DNA of 64,000 bases from JBFJKD01 sp041600415 (GTDB lineage Bacteria; Pseudomonadota; Gammaproteobacteria; Pseudomonadales; Porticoccaceae): positions 300,560 to 364,559 of the forward strand of contig JBFIKF010000004.1 of NCBI GenBank assembly GCA_041600415.1. Direction: 5' to 3'. Within the stretch, counting starts at the first letter, position 1, and every line of letters begins with the position of its first letter. Positions 1-8,451 of this stretch are shown one piece after another. A program made the translations under genes and the position numbers. The notes under the pieces are model-generated. The model searched no databases, had not been told where the DNA came from, and was given only the letters and a program-made list of their open reading frames with translations.

Positions 1-307
1 TTTCGAAGGCCCCAGCCGCGCCTGATCGGCGATCCGGCGGCCCACCAGAGTCTGCCTGGCGCACCCTGATAACTGGTTAATACAGGGCAATCATACGCCA
101 GGCTGACGCCATTTCCCTAAAACAACGCCGGAGCATTGCGTGGCATGACGTTAGCGCACTTATCCCCTCTCTCGCAAACCCAATAGCTGCCGGAACAGTG
201 TTTGCCGGACAGAATCAAGCAGGGAGAGCAATATCAGGGGTACGTAAATAAATGCCGCACGGCCATCGTGTTTCCACAATCTGGTACGCCGATTAAACTG
301 CAGCTAT
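1..307. other. Non-coding left edge
   Basis: No open frame with a plausible start or recognisable protein lies in the first 307 bases. I see no tRNA fold, no strong terminator and no long repeat. It may hold the 3' flank of a gene outside the window and the downstream region of the minus-strand gene that ends at 308. Confidence 0.5.
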
Positions 308-967
308 TCAGGACGCTTTATCGTCCTCGGGTGTATCAACCGTCAGATGGGATACGTCAATGTCTGGCGTTTCGACCTTGACCCGCTCCTCCGGCTTCAA
401 CAAGTCCGCACCCGCCGGGGCCAGCTCAAAATCAACATTGCCCACTTCTACCGCCTGAACCTGACGCCGCTCGTCGGGGCGCAACACATCCTCCCCCACC
501 GGAGCAACAGTCCATTCACTCTCTGCATCGGGCGCATCGGGTGTAACCTGTAGATCGTTGCTGGCCGTGTCGTCGGGAGAGGCGTCACCCAAAGGGTTCG
601 GCGTTACAGCGTTATTGTGCGCACTCGAGCTCTCGCCGACGCTCTTTACCCCCGCCGACGCAGCGGATTGTATGGCCGCTGCAGGCTGCGGTGATGGCGT
701 GGTAATCACCCCGGAACCAGAGGTGCCGACTGCCTGCTGACGCAACTGAACCTGCGCCCCTGCTTTTAATAATGTATCCCGATAGCGGCTGGCGGTCGCC
801 TGATCGACGCCCTTTTTTATGACTTCGGGTCGACCGGAAAATAATTGCTCGATGCGCGCATCGTCAACTTTAAACAGCGCTTTGAGACGCTCCTTGACAA
901 CTGTGAGCTGCTGCCCGGCAACAATGTCACCGCGGAAAATCACTTCGAACGTCGTTTCTTCGGCCAT
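308..967 (-). CDS. Hypothetical protein with small N-terminal domain and repeated C-terminal motif
   Basis: Function unknown. The start is set at the ATG at 967 (protein begins MAEETTFEV), because the longer frame upstream reads an implausible leader. Residues 6-76 form a compact region (FRGDIVAGQQ, then LFSGRPEVIKKGVD, ending KAGAQVQL). I associate this pattern with small domains of uncharacterised gammaproteobacterial proteins, but cannot name a family with certainty. Residues 80-150 are a Ser/Ala/Pro/Asp-rich, probably disordered linker. The tail carries two imperfect copies of an approximately 21-residue motif at 152-172 and 180-200, with pattern (W/F)-x-(V/L)-APxGxDxLxPxER. No signal peptide or membrane segment is visible, so it is probably cytoplasmic. 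It lies upstream-to-downstream after arsC on the same strand, but 157 bp away, so co-transcription is uncertain. Confidence 0.7.
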   Translation of the reverse strand: MAEETTFEVIFRGDIVAGQQLTVVKERLKALFKVDDARIEQLFSGRPEVIKKGVDQATASRYRDTLLKAGAQVQLRQQAVGTSGSGVITTPSPQPAAAIQSAASAGVKSVGESSSAHNNAVTPNPLGDASPDDTASNDLQVTPDAPDAESEWTVAPVGEDVLRPDERRQVQAVEVGNVDFELAPAGADLLKPEERVKVETPDIDVSHLTVDTPEDDKAS

Positions 968-1124
968 AATCGTCAACACTTCAATTAAATTTTTAATTAT
1001 TGTTAAAATTAAATCGATCCAACTCCCCACACACAACGTCGGCTTTTCAGTGCGCTACAAACTGCGGCCCCAGCTCTTACTCGCCACACCTGTCCCGTGT
1101 AACTACCCTTTGTGCGCGAAACGC

Positions 1125-1535
1125 CTAGCACTCACCAAGTCGCTCGAACAATTCGGTGACGCGGGTCGCAATGATATCCCTCAGCTTGCGAAATTCTTCC
1201 AGCGGCAGACCCTTTGGATCAGGCAAACCCCAGTCTTCGCGCACCGTTCCTCGAACCCAGGGACAATTGTCCCCGCACCCCATGGTAATCACCGCAGCGT
1301 ACTCAATATCCGGTACTTCCGTTAGCGCCTTGGACTGATGCGCCGTCAGATCATACCCCAGCTCCGCCATCACCTCCACCGCCCGGGGGTTGATTTGCCC
1401 GGATGGCCGCGACCCGGCGCTGTGCACCTCGTAGCCCGCAGGAAGAGCGCGCCGCGCCATGGCTTCCGCGAGCTGACTACGACACGAGTTCTCCACGCAC
1501 ACAAACAACAGATGTTTTACTTGATTCTCGTTCAC
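1125..1535 (-). CDS. arsC: Arsenate reductase, thioredoxin-linked low-molecular-weight phosphatase family
   Basis: Reduces arsenate to arsenite in the cytoplasm, using thioredoxin-type reductant. The 136-residue protein has the LMW-PTP P-loop CVENSCRS with nucleophile Cys13 and Arg19, a second pair of cysteines in GCGDNCPW (Cys87 and Cys91) in the place of the relay cysteines of thioredoxin-coupled ArsC, and the acid motif DPKG near residue 107. The length is normal for the family. The start ATG lies 3 bp downstream of the stop of the aquaporin gene, so the two form an operon. Coupling to an aquaporin recalls the aqpS-arsC pair of Sinorhizobium meliloti, in which arsenite made by ArsC leaves through the channel. 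No arsR, arsB or acr3 is nearby. The ArsR-family gene at 15.8-16.1 kb belongs to a sulfur locus. Confidence 0.92.
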   Translation of the reverse strand: MNENQVKHLLFVCVENSCRSQLAEAMARRALPAGYEVHSAGSRPSGQINPRAVEVMAELGYDLTAHQSKALTEVPDIEYAAVITMGCGDNCPWVRGTVREDWGLPDPKGLPLEEFRKLRDIIATRVTELFERLGEC

Positions 1536-1538
1536 GCT

Positions 1539-2210
1539 TTACTCCACTTCTTTGCGTCCCACGCAACAATCCGGCGACAGCGCCCAGCGACAGACAAAAA
1601 TTGCCGCCACGGCCCCGCCCAGGGGCGCGACGATATAGATCCATAGATGGGTCAGGTTCCCGGAAACCAGCGCGGGGCCAATGGAGCGCGCCGGATTCAT
1701 CGAAGCGCCGGACACGGGTCCGGCAAACAACGCCTCCATACCCACCACGCCACCAATCGTCAGCCCCGCCAGCAAGCCCTGTTCCTTGGAGCCCTCCGCC
1801 ACGTGGATAATGGTAAACATCAATATAAAAGCCAGTACAATTTCCAGCAGCAGGCTTTGCCCCACGGACCCTGCGGGCGCCGTGCTGCCCAGCGTGCCGT
1901 GCTCGGGAAACAACAACAGCAGCAGCGCGCTGGCGGTGATCGCACCAGCCACCTGAGCCGCTACATATGGCCCGATATCCGCAGCGGGAAAACGCCGCGC
2001 CACCCAAAAACCAATAGTGACTGCCGGGTTCATATGCGCGCCGGAAACTTCGCCCAAAGTATGAATCATGGCCATTACCACCAGACCAAACGTTAGCGCC
2101 ACCCCCAGGTGTCCGATCTGGCCGCCGCTAACACCGTCGATAACAATGGCGCCCGTGCCCGCAAATACCAGCACAAAGGTACCGATAAATTCAGCGCAAT
2201 ATCTACGCAT
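1539..2210 (-). CDS. MIP-family aquaporin, probable metalloid (arsenite) channel
   Basis: Inner-membrane channel of the major intrinsic protein family, 223 residues, about six membrane segments. The two pore half-helices carry NPA motifs at residues 61-63 (GAHMNPAVTIGFW) and 172-174 (SGASMNPARSIGPAL). Its partner arsC starts 3 bp beyond its stop, so passive export of arsenite, as shown for AqpS of S. meliloti, is the likely role. The sequence alone does not exclude a general water, glycerol or ammonia channel. The promoter should lie in 2211-2360, where I found no recognisable ArsR operator and no arsR gene. The ATG at 2210 is preceded by only a weak ribosome-binding site (CGGAAA). Confidence 0.88.
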   Translation of the reverse strand: MRRYCAEFIGTFVLVFAGTGAIVIDGVSGGQIGHLGVALTFGLVVMAMIHTLGEVSGAHMNPAVTIGFWVARRFPAADIGPYVAAQVAGAITASALLLLLFPEHGTLGSTAPAGSVGQSLLLEIVLAFILMFTIIHVAEGSKEQGLLAGLTIGGVVGMEALFAGPVSGASMNPARSIGPALVSGNLTHLWIYIVAPLGGAVAAIFVCRWALSPDCCVGRKEVE

Positions 2211-2360
2211 AAAAATTTCCGAGGCAATACTTCAAAACGAATACTTCAGAATAGAGGTAATGAGTGCAGGGCGATGCTCCGCAAACAAGGTATCTATCTT
2301 ATTTAGCGATGGTGACAGATAAGTGACAACAGGCATTTTTGCAAACCGGGTCCGCCCAGA

Positions 2361-2753
2361 TTAAACCTGCTCAGCCAAGCGCTGCCACAAAATCGCGCCC
2401 CAGATGCCGACAAAAATCAGCATCGCAAAGAATACCGCCGCCGAACCCTGATCCTTGGCCCGGCCCGCCAGGACATGGCGCTCCTCGCCGATACGATCCA
2501 CCGCCGCTTCAATCGCGGAATTGAGTAATTCAACCGTCATCACCAACACCACCGCGCCCATTAACAGCACAAATTCAAGCGGCGTAGTCGCCAACCAGTA
2601 GGCCAGCGGTGCCAGCAGCAATGACAGCCACGCCTCGACGCGGAACGCCTCCTCGTGGCGGTAACAGGCGGCCAGCCCCTGCAGGGTGTATCGGGCCGCA
2701 TGCACCACGCGGCGTTCCACCACACCCAGCAATCCAGGCCTGTCCCCGCTCAC
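2361..2753 (-). CDS. dgkA: Diacylglycerol kinase
   Basis: Integral inner-membrane kinase that converts diacylglycerol to phosphatidic acid with ATP, recycling lipid from membrane-derived glycan synthesis. The 130-residue protein has three hydrophobic segments and the family signature ELLNSAIEAAVDRIG (about residues 73-87) with the catalytic glutamate, followed by RAKDQGSAAVF. Its N-terminal amphipathic portion with HEEAFRVE also matches the family. The ATG overlaps the stop of cysE in an ATGA, so the two are translationally coupled. Confidence 0.95.
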   Translation of the reverse strand: MSGDRPGLLGVVERRVVHAARYTLQGLAACYRHEEAFRVEAWLSLLLAPLAYWLATTPLEFVLLMGAVVLVMTVELLNSAIEAAVDRIGEERHVLAGRAKDQGSAAVFFAMLIFVGIWGAILWQRLAEQV

Positions 2754-3556
2754 GATGCCCTCTGCCCCTCATCGCCGTTGATCTGCTGGTCCATTTCCAG
2801 TGCCGGCTGCGCTTCCCGAGGAACTCCGACCACGCGCGCCGGCACCCCCGCCACCGTGGTGTGAGGGGCGACGGATTCCAGCACCAGACTACCGGCACCT
2901 ACCTTGGCGCCAGTCCCTACCTCGATGTTACCCAGAATCTTCGCGCCCACCGAAATCAATACGCCGCGGCGAATGGTGGGATGGCGCGCACCGACGCCGC
3001 TGCCACTACCACCAAGTGTCACGGCATGTAGAATGGACACGTCCTCTTCAATGATGGTGGTTTCACCAATAACCACTCCGGTGGCATGATCCACCATCAG
3101 GCCACCGCCAATGGTGGCACCCGGATGAATATCCACCGCAAAAATTTCCGACATCTGGTTTTGCAGATAACGCGCCAGCTCGCGCCGTTGATGTTGCCAC
3201 AACCAGTGCGCGACCCGGTAAATCTGCACGGCGTGAAATCCCTTGAAATACAACAGGGGCATCGAATATTTCTCGCAGGCGGGATCCCGCTCGTAATGGG
3301 CGAGTAAATCGCGCCGCATGTTAACGCTTATCGTGCGGTCGGACGCCATAGCCTCGACAAATAACTGGCGAATCACCAGCGCGGATACCACCGAATTACC
3401 GAGCAGTTGCGCGAGGTTGTTGCTGAGCGCTGTCTCGAGGGAGTCGTGACTAAGTACCGCTGTGTAAAAATAACTGGCCAGCACGGGCTCGTCCCGGGCA
3501 GAGTCGCGTACCTCCCCGCAAATAGCCTGCCATAACGTATCCGTTTTATCTTTCAT
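2750..3556 (-). CDS. cysE: Serine O-acetyltransferase
   Basis: Transfers acetyl from acetyl-CoA to L-serine, the first committed step of cysteine synthesis, in the cytoplasm. The 268-residue protein has the helical N-terminal domain (about 1-140), then the left-handed beta-helix of hexapeptide repeats with the active-site stretch DIHPGATIGGGLMVDHATG and the cysteine/CoA loop GGSGSGVGARHPTI. The ATG at 3556 is the natural start. dgkA overlaps its stop by 4 bp. Feedback inhibition by cysteine is typical of the family; no transcriptional signal is evident. Confidence 0.96.
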   Translation of the reverse strand: MKDKTDTLWQAICGEVRDSARDEPVLASYFYTAVLSHDSLETALSNNLAQLLGNSVVSALVIRQLFVEAMASDRTISVNMRRDLLAHYERDPACEKYSMPLLYFKGFHAVQIYRVAHWLWQHQRRELARYLQNQMSEIFAVDIHPGATIGGGLMVDHATGVVIGETTIIEEDVSILHAVTLGGSGSGVGARHPTIRRGVLISVGAKILGNIEVGTGAKVGAGSLVLESVAPHTTVAGVPARVVGVPREAQPALEMDQQINGDEGQRAS

Positions 3557-3604
3557 CGTCTCACACCACCATCGCTGCGGGAATATCGCCGATAACCCTC
3601 GCGG

Positions 3605-4288
3605 TTACAAGCGCACATAACGCTCGAAAATTTCATCGAGACTGTCCAGCACCACCGTTTTCAATGCCAGGTCCGATGCCTCGAGTAACTCGCGCACCAC
3701 TGCTGGCTGCAACCATTGCTCGTACTGAGTCGCAATCGGGAGATAGCTCAAATGCCAGGGTTCCGGTGCAATGCCGCCGCGGTCAGTTTGATAGGGACGA
3801 AAAAATCCGCCCGATGCAGCGTCGATAACTTGATCGAGCCAGCAATGCAGCGCATAGAATGGCCCGCCCTCAACACACTCGTCCGCCGTTAAGCGAACCA
3901 GGTAAGCATCGTCCACGGCACTCCCATCCCAGACATCGATATCCGTGCCCCAGTGGTGACGAGACGTTCCGGGCAACGCGGACCAGCGCAATATAGCCCA
4001 CATTTTCTCCCGTTCCGAGAGCGCCTCCAGAGCCAGAGGTTGGCCCGCCTGATCCAGCACCGGACGACGACCGTCGGCCTTGGCGTTCCAGATCGCCAGT
4101 TGGCGCTCAAAGGAGCGAAAACCACTGGCCACGCGTAGTGCGAAACCTGCCTGCTGCGCCTGCTCACATAGTTGTCCAAGGGGTGCCACTACATCCCGGT
4201 GCACTAGGCATTGGTCACGCCACCCAATCAGGTGTGACTCGGTGCGCCCGGTTGCCGCAGCAATCCACTGTGCTGTGCTGTCTGTCAT
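3605..4288 (-). CDS. VanY-type D-alanyl-D-alanine carboxypeptidase family protein (M15B)
   Basis: Zinc peptidase of family M15B, which trims terminal D-alanine or related bonds of peptidoglycan. The 227 residues include the family metal motif S-x-H-x2-G-x3-D as SRHHWGTDID (ligands His110 and Asp117), the ASGFRSFERQ substrate-binding stretch near residue 54, and the second ligand region EPWHLSY near 178-184. There is no clear signal peptide in the predicted N-terminus, which is unusual for a wall enzyme. Either it acts in the cytoplasm on recycled peptides (LdcB/VanX-like) or the N-terminus is mis-set. It is encoded just upstream of cysE (48 bp gap), possibly in the same transcript. Confidence 0.85.
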   Translation of the reverse strand: MTDSTAQWIAAATGRTESHLIGWRDQCLVHRDVVAPLGQLCEQAQQAGFALRVASGFRSFERQLAIWNAKADGRRPVLDQAGQPLALEALSEREKMWAILRWSALPGTSRHHWGTDIDVWDGSAVDDAYLVRLTADECVEGGPFYALHCWLDQVIDAASGGFFRPYQTDRGGIAPEPWHLSYLPIATQYEQWLQPAVVRELLEASDLALKTVVLDSLDEIFERYVRL

Positions 4289-4380
4289 TTTTATCTATCG
4301 CCAATTGAATTCGGAGAGCGCTGGCGCGACGAACGAACAAGCAAAAAGTGTCGCACGAGCACGTAATAACCACCTGTCAG

Positions 4381-4614
4381 CTAATAGTGGGGTGGCGTTT
4401 CCCGCTGCGGGCTATCTCCGTCGTCCGGTGTCGCGCCCTGGGCCCGCTGCTCCGCCAGATCTCTGACGTAGTCGGTTAAACGGCGACAGGTGTCCATCAG
4501 GCTATCCAGAGTCTGCTGCTGGCGATAGACCGCCTCGCCAAGGGCTTTTATCGCGTCTTCCTGAAAAGCGAGCTTAACTTCAATGTCGGTCAGGCGTTGC
4601 TCTATCATGGGCAT
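4381..4614 (-). CDS. slyX: SlyX family protein
   Basis: Small (77 residues), strongly helical protein with heptad-like spacing, consistent with a coiled coil. It carries the family hallmarks: IEQRLTDIEVKLAFQEDAI at the start and a C-terminal PPHY. Its biochemical role is unknown even in E. coli, where it neighbours slyD. Here it sits between a lipoprotein gene and a peptidase gene on the same strand. Confidence 0.93.
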   Translation of the reverse strand: MPMIEQRLTDIEVKLAFQEDAIKALGEAVYRQQQTLDSLMDTCRRLTDYVRDLAEQRAQGATPDDGDSPQRETPPHY

Positions 4615-4658
4615 GAACTCCGGTTGTGGCCGAATCGGAACTTCGACAGTCGGTGAAT

Positions 4659-5123
4659 TTAGCGCGGCGCCGGTGAGTTAGCCCCGCCCAGAACACCCCG
4701 ATCCACCACGGTTATCGGTACCGGCCACCAGCGGTTGTGCAGAGTCGTTTCGAGTTCGTACTCCACATCAGCTGGCGCCGCGAGCCAACCGGTAACCGTG
4801 CGCAAACTGCTAAGCAAATTCACGGTGGCGTCCACATCTACCAGCGAGCGCCCAAATGGGGCAACCGAAACTGCTTCGGCCGTTACGCCGCTCATAACCC
4901 GCGCGCCGTTCAAGGCCAGATCGTAGGTCAACCCCGAGACATTAAGGGCGCGACGACCTCTGTTAACAACCTGTAATCGGACCAGAAAGCGGGGTGCCAA
5001 CCCGGACGACGCCAGCGGGATAACATCGACCAGATGCACCTCGGGGTGCTGCTCTGGAACCGTGAACTGCGCGCAGCCCCCGAGCAGAAGAAAGGTTAGT
5101 ATTAACGTTGCTACTGCACGCAC
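4659..5123 (-). CDS. LEA type 2 (WHy-domain) family lipoprotein
   Basis: Predicted outer- or inner-membrane-anchored lipoprotein of about 154 residues. The start is placed at the GTG at 5123, because an AGGAGG sequence lies six bases upstream and the resulting N-terminus is a compact lipoprotein signal (RAVATLILTFLLLGGC, lipidated Cys about residue 18). A longer frame reaches 5186 but would put a charged leader before the signal. The mature part resembles the late-embryogenesis-abundant type 2 fold: a beta-rich domain with FLVRLQVVNRGRRALNVSGLTYDLALNG. These domains are linked to desiccation or stress protection in other organisms; the bacterial role is not established. Confidence 0.8.
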   Translation of the reverse strand: MRAVATLILTFLLLGGCAQFTVPEQHPEVHLVDVIPLASSGLAPRFLVRLQVVNRGRRALNVSGLTYDLALNGARVMSGVTAEAVSVAPFGRSLVDVDATVNLLSSLRTVTGWLAAPADVEYELETTLHNRWWPVPITVVDRGVLGGANSPAPR

Positions 5124-5361
5124 GACCTGCCTCCTGCGGCTATCCGACTGACTTGCAAACACCAAAGCCGCCGCTGGTGCAGGCAAATACCTGATGGATG
5201 GTAATCACTTCACCGCAGGCGCTAATGACACCTGCACCTCGCCACCGTTGTGTCATACTTGGCCCGTTGCCGCGGACGTCATTGAATTTTTTCGCGCAGC
5301 CCTTATCTTATACAGTGACGTCAGTCAAAACCATGCTTGACTATCCCCACAGGAGGTTTTT

Positions 5362-6255
5362 GTGTTGCGAATTGGGTTATTTTTGGCCACTAACATCGCC
5401 ATTCTGGCGCTGGTCAGTATTATTTTCAAAGCATTGGGCCTGGAACACTACCTGAGCCAACAGGGCATGGAGTCCAATCTCACCGTGTTGTTGGTGTTCT
5501 GCGGTATATTTGGTATGGCGGGGTCGATGATTTCCCTGCTGATGTCCAAGTTTCTCGCCAAACGGGGAACCGGCACGCAAATTATCGAAAATCCCACCAA
5601 CGCGAACGAACGCTGGTTGCTCGACACGGTGGCGGAGCTGGCCCGCAAAGCCGATATCGACATGCCGGAAGTGGGCATATTCCCGGCTCAGCAATCTAAC
5701 GCGTTTGCCACCGGCTGGAACAAAAACAAGGCACTGGTAGCTGTCAGTGCCGGCCTGCTCAATCGCTTTGACAAGGAAGAGATTCGCGCCGTACTGGCTC
5801 ACGAAATTGGCCACGTGGCCAATGGCGATATGATTACTCTCGCGCTGGTACAGGGTGTGGTAAACACCTTTGTGATGTTTTTCGCGCGTATCATTGGTTC
5901 ATTTATTGATCGCGCGGTTTTCAAAAACGAACGCGGCCACGGCATCGGCTATTTTGTGACGGTCATGGTGCTACAGGTGGTACTCGGTATTTTGGCGTCG
6001 ACCATCGTTATGTGGTTCTCACGCTGGCGTGAATTTCGCGCCGACGCCGCCGGCGCTCATCTGGCAACCCGCGCAGGCATGATCGGGGCCCTGCAACGGC
6101 TACAGGCCGAAGCGGAGGCCCATATTCCCAGTGCGATGCCCGACACTATGACCGCACTTGGCATTTCCGGTGGCTGGAAAAAACACGCAAGTCGACTGTT
6201 TATGACCCATCCGCCCCTCGAAGAGCGGATTGAAGCACTGCGTCGGGGCCTGTAA
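5362..6255 (+). CDS. htpX: Membrane protease HtpX
   Basis: Inner-membrane zinc metalloprotease (M48B) of envelope protein quality control, working alongside FtsH. The 297-residue protein has two N-terminal membrane segments (about 4-24 and 39-59), the catalytic HEIGH at 147-151, a further hydrophobic pair, and the glutamate ligand region WREFRADAAGA. The start is the GTG at 5362, six bases after an AGGAGG (5351-5356), and yields the expected N-terminus LRIGLFLATN. In E. coli the gene is under CpxR and heat-shock control; I could not identify such a site here. Confidence 0.96.
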   Translation: MLRIGLFLATNIAILALVSIIFKALGLEHYLSQQGMESNLTVLLVFCGIFGMAGSMISLLMSKFLAKRGTGTQIIENPTNANERWLLDTVAELARKADIDMPEVGIFPAQQSNAFATGWNKNKALVAVSAGLLNRFDKEEIRAVLAHEIGHVANGDMITLALVQGVVNTFVMFFARIIGSFIDRAVFKNERGHGIGYFVTVMVLQVVLGILASTIVMWFSRWREFRADAAGAHLATRAGMIGALQRLQAEAEAHIPSAMPDTMTALGISGGWKKHASRLFMTHPPLEERIEALRRGL

Positions 6256-6274
6256 TCACCCCGGCTAATGCTCC

Positions 6275-6607
6275 GTGACTGATCCGTCCGCTCCGCTCTG
6301 TCGAGTGGAAGATATTCCGCAGGGCGCAAGCCGCGGATTCGACCGGGTAAACGCACCCAACCTGTTCGCCGTGCGCAACGGCGAACAGGTCTATCTCTAC
6401 CGCAACCTGTGTCCGCATGCCGGTTTTGAACTCAACTGGCTGCCGGATAAATTTCTCGATATCGACAACGAATATATTCTCTGCACCGCCCACGGTGCCC
6501 TGTTCGATATAGCCAGCGGTCTGTGTGTGGCCGGGCCCTGTGCTGGCGCTTACCTGCATCCGATCAAGTTCCATATTGCCGCTGGCGGTATTTATATCGA
6601 CGAGTAA
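6275..6607 (+). CDS. Rieske [2Fe-2S] domain protein
   Basis: Small soluble iron-sulfur protein of 110 residues that consists of a single Rieske domain. Cluster ligands are in NLCPHAGFELNW (C-x-H) and LCTAHGALFD (C-x2-H). It could pass electrons to an oxygenase or act in a stand-alone redox step. The neighbours (htpX upstream, a SnoaL-like protein downstream) do not identify a partner. The most likely start is the GTG at 6275, 19 bp beyond the htpX stop, since the ATG at 6268 runs into a stop at once. No strong ribosome-binding site is seen. Confidence 0.85.
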   Translation: MTDPSAPLCRVEDIPQGASRGFDRVNAPNLFAVRNGEQVYLYRNLCPHAGFELNWLPDKFLDIDNEYILCTAHGALFDIASGLCVAGPCAGAYLHPIKFHIAAGGIYIDE

Positions 6608-6627
6608 CCACCGCGCCACGCGGCGGT

Positions 6628-6655
6628 TCGAACCACATACCTCGAACCACATACC
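6628..6655. repeat. Perfect tandem duplication, 14 bp x 2
   Basis: Two adjacent identical copies of TCGAACCACATACC lie in the gap between the Rieske gene and the SnoaL-like gene. It looks like a recent slippage duplication and has no obvious function. Confidence 0.9.
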
Positions 6656-6743
6656 ACAGACTCTGTTGTCGCCACCGATGCCTTACCCTACAATCCACCG
6701 CTCAAATTATTTATGATCGAATGAGCAATAGAGGACTGGCACC

Positions 6744-7136
6744 ATGAGCAAGGTCGAAGATCAGTTAGCCATTCGCGAGCTGGCGGCACGCTACAACCGG
6801 GCATTTGATTACGGTGATCCAGAGGCGTGGGCGGCCTGCTTTACCGCTGACGGCACCTTTAACATGGGCAGTAAAACCCTCGCGGCAGGTAACGAGGCCC
6901 TGCTGGCCTTCGCTAAAAAAGTTATCCCCACCATGACTATCAAACACTGCACCACCGACGCGATTGTCGAAGTGGATGGGGACAGTGCCACCCACGACGC
7001 CTACCTGATTGTGCTAAACACCAAGGAAAAGGTGTATGTAGCGGATTCTGGTCGCTACCAGGATCGTGTCGTAAAAATAAACGGCGAATGGAAATTCCAG
7101 CAGCGCATCGTAGAAATTGACGGCAAAAAAGGTTAA
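6744..7136 (+). CDS. SnoaL-like / NTF2-fold protein
   Basis: Cytoplasmic protein of 130 residues of the SnoaL-like NTF2 superfamily: an N-terminal helix (EDQLAIRELAARYNRAFDYGD), a cone-shaped sheet with FTADGTFNMG, and a C-terminal WKFQQRIVEIDG strand. Members act as small isomerases, dehydratases, cyclases or binding partners in catabolism of steroids, polyketides and aromatics; the substrate is not predictable. A clear GAGG ribosome-binding site precedes the ATG. The alcohol dehydrogenase starts 51 bp downstream on the same strand, so the pair is probably an operon. Confidence 0.85.
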   Translation: MSKVEDQLAIRELAARYNRAFDYGDPEAWAACFTADGTFNMGSKTLAAGNEALLAFAKKVIPTMTIKHCTTDAIVEVDGDSATHDAYLIVLNTKEKVYVADSGRYQDRVVKINGEWKFQQRIVEIDGKKG

Positions 7137-7187
7137 CCAAGTACAACTCAATCTCACTATAGACACCGAATCCGAACTGGAGGACAT

Positions 7188-8294
7188 ATGAAGATAACCG
7201 CAGCGGTTGTGCGCGAGAAATCAAAACCTTTTAGCATCGAACAGTTGCAGCTCGAAGAACCTCGCGATGACGAAGTATTAGTCAAGGTGGTGGCAACCGG
7301 CGTCTGCCATACCGACATCACTGTACGCGACCAATACTATCCGGTGCCATTGCCCGCCGTACTTGGCCACGAAGGTTCGGGGATTGTTGAAAAAGTGGGT
7401 GCCAGCGTGACCAAGGTCCAGCCGGGAGACTATGTTGTCCTGAGTTACCTGCCGTGCGGACAGTGCGTCAAATGCCACGGCGGTACACCCGCCTACTGCG
7501 ATCTGATGTTTCCCTATAATTTCGGTGGCGGGCGCCTCGACGGCTCGACCCCGATCAGTGACGGAGGCGACCGCATTAGTGGCTTTTTCTTTGGTCAATC
7601 TTCGTTTGCCACCCACGCGCTGGCCAATCAACGCAATGTGGTTAAAGTGAGGAAGGACGCCCCATTAAAATTGCTTGGCCCACTCGGCTGCGGCATTCAG
7701 ACCGGCGCTGGCGGCGTGTTAAACAGTCTCGCGCCGGAAGCCGGAACCTCTATCGCCATCTTTGGCGCCGGGGCGGTAGGCCTGAGCGCGGTGATGGCTG
7801 CGCGGGTTTGCGGCTGCACCAAGATCATTGCCATCGACCTGAATGGGGAACGACTAAACTTGGCCAAAGAGCTTGGCGCTACGGACATTATTAACCCTCG
7901 CGATGGGGGTAATACGGTGGAAATTATTCAGGGTATGACCGGCACTGGCGTAAATTACTCCCTGGAAACAACTGCAGTGCCAACGGTGCTACGCCAGGCC
8001 GTGGAATCGCTGACCACCACCGGCGTGTGCGGACTGATTGGCGGCGCGCCCATGGGTACCGAGTTCACACTGGATATGAATAATATTTTGTTTGGACGTA
8101 CTCTGCGCGGCATCGTCGAGGGGGACAGCGTCGCCGATATATTTATCCCCCGGCTGATTGATCTGCATATGCAGGGCAGATTCCCGTTTGATCGATTGAT
8201 TAAATTCTACCCTCTCGACAAAATCAACGAGGCGATCACCGACGCGGAAAGTGGCTCGACCATAAAACCGGTACTGGAAATTTCAGCCGAATAA
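7188..8294 (+). CDS. Zinc-dependent alcohol dehydrogenase (aryl/allyl alcohol type)
   Basis: NAD-linked medium-chain dehydrogenase of 368 residues. Catalytic zinc ligands are in GVCHTD (near residue 39), GHEGSG and LGCGIQTG. Structural zinc is bound by CGQCVKCHGGTPAYC. The Rossmann motif GAGAVGL is followed by an acidic residue in IIAIDLNGER, which favours NAD+ over NADP+. The overall pattern is that of benzyl/aryl-alcohol dehydrogenases and related terpene-alcohol enzymes. GGAGG is well placed before the ATG. It is probably co-transcribed with the upstream SnoaL-like gene, suggesting a short catabolic unit for an unknown alcohol. Confidence 0.9.
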   Translation: MKITAAVVREKSKPFSIEQLQLEEPRDDEVLVKVVATGVCHTDITVRDQYYPVPLPAVLGHEGSGIVEKVGASVTKVQPGDYVVLSYLPCGQCVKCHGGTPAYCDLMFPYNFGGGRLDGSTPISDGGDRISGFFFGQSSFATHALANQRNVVKVRKDAPLKLLGPLGCGIQTGAGGVLNSLAPEAGTSIAIFGAGAVGLSAVMAARVCGCTKIIAIDLNGERLNLAKELGATDIINPRDGGNTVEIIQGMTGTGVNYSLETTAVPTVLRQAVESLTTTGVCGLIGGAPMGTEFTLDMNNILFGRTLRGIVEGDSVADIFIPRLIDLHMQGRFPFDRLIKFYPLDKINEAITDAESGSTIKPVLEISAE

Positions 8295-8354
8295 CACCAG
8301 GGTAGAACGTGGCGCAAAACGCCCCAAGACAAACCTTTATTGTTCTCCGGTGAG

Positions 8355-8384
8355 ACACCCCAGTATCGTCCACTGCTGGGGTGT
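8355..8384. terminator. Hairpin between convergent genes
   Basis: A perfect 9-bp stem ACACCCCAG / CTGGGGTGT with a 12-base loop lies between the convergent alcohol dehydrogenase and sfsA. It lacks a T-tract, so it may be a weak or Rho-assisted terminator. Confidence 0.45.
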
Positions 8385-8451
8385 CGCGGCCACGTACGCT
8401 AATCAATTCTGTCCGATTTTTAGCCAACCTGCGCGGCAAACGCCTGATGCA

